A stretch of 6,534 nt of DNA from Acidobacteriota bacterium. Its GTDB lineage: Bacteria > Acidobacteriota > Terriglobia > Terriglobales > Acidobacteriaceae. The DNA lies in assembly GCA_019510535.1 (NCBI GenBank), contig JAEKKE010000076.1, positions 1 through 6,534 of the forward strand, given 5' to 3'. Shown here one piece after another: positions 6,534 through 6,534 of this stretch; position 1 is the first letter of the stretch, and every line of letters starts with the position of its first letter. The notes under the pieces are model-generated. The model saw only the letters and a list, made by a program, of their open reading frames with translations. It was not told where the DNA came from and searched no databases. The translations under genes and the position numbers were made by a program.

Positions 6534-6534
6534 A

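Larger units (their letters stand above)
5816..6534. other. Long non-coding stretch upstream of the receptor gene
   Basis: About 720 bp without a gene I can support. Short frames at 5841-6185, 6070-6303 and 6089-6274 (plus) and a 43-codon frame 6337-6206 (minus) overlap each other, lack good ribosome sites and resemble no family I know. From 6121 to 6300 base composition falls to about half G+C (31, 25 and 32 of each 60), against 39 of 60 in the first 60 bases of the carbamoylase gene. The stretch carries several small inverted repeats, listed separately. It should hold the receptor promoter on the minus strand and perhaps that of a gene beyond the right edge, but I could not name a convincing -10/-35 pair. 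No tRNA, rRNA, transposase fragment or insertion-sequence end was seen. Confidence 0.7.

Overview
The window reads as accessory metabolism of a moderately high-GC Gram-negative bacterium, most likely an acidobacterium of the Acidobacteriaceae type (Granulicella, Edaphobacter and Terriglobus are the kind meant). The main reason is the largest gene. It encodes a 1165-residue outer-membrane receptor with an N-terminal carboxypeptidase-regulatory-like domain, a TonB plug and an Oar-type barrel, an architecture greatly expanded in that phylum. The assignment rests on family recognition, not on a database search.

All three genes lie on the minus strand and read right to left. First comes the receptor (5804 to 2307, GTG start behind a perfect AGGAGG). 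After a 101-bp gap holding a perfect 34-bp palindrome comes a complete cyclic amidohydrolase of the dihydropyrimidinase/hydantoinase family (2205 to 817). Its stop codon overlaps the start of an M20-type N-carbamoyl-amino-acid hydrolase/beta-ureidopropionase (827 to the left edge, where about its last third is missing). From 5816 to the right edge, about 720 bp, I find no believable gene. That stretch holds several short inverted repeats, one of them a good operator-like site at 6456-6483.

The two enzymes catalyse consecutive steps. The first opens a cyclic ureide (dihydrouracil, dihydrothymine or a hydantoin) to an N-carbamoyl amino acid, and the second removes the carbamoyl group to give the amino acid, CO2 and ammonia. 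The 11-bp overlap suggests translational coupling. The receptor ahead of them may bring the substrate, or something containing it, across the outer membrane. That link is inferred from gene order only, and the hairpin between receptor and enzymes could also separate their expression.

I see no mobile element, tRNA, rRNA, CRISPR array or phage gene. Nothing here is clearly an undescribed system. The best candidates for follow-up are the receptor/ureide-hydrolase gene order, the perfect palindrome, and the operator-like site in the upstream non-coding region.
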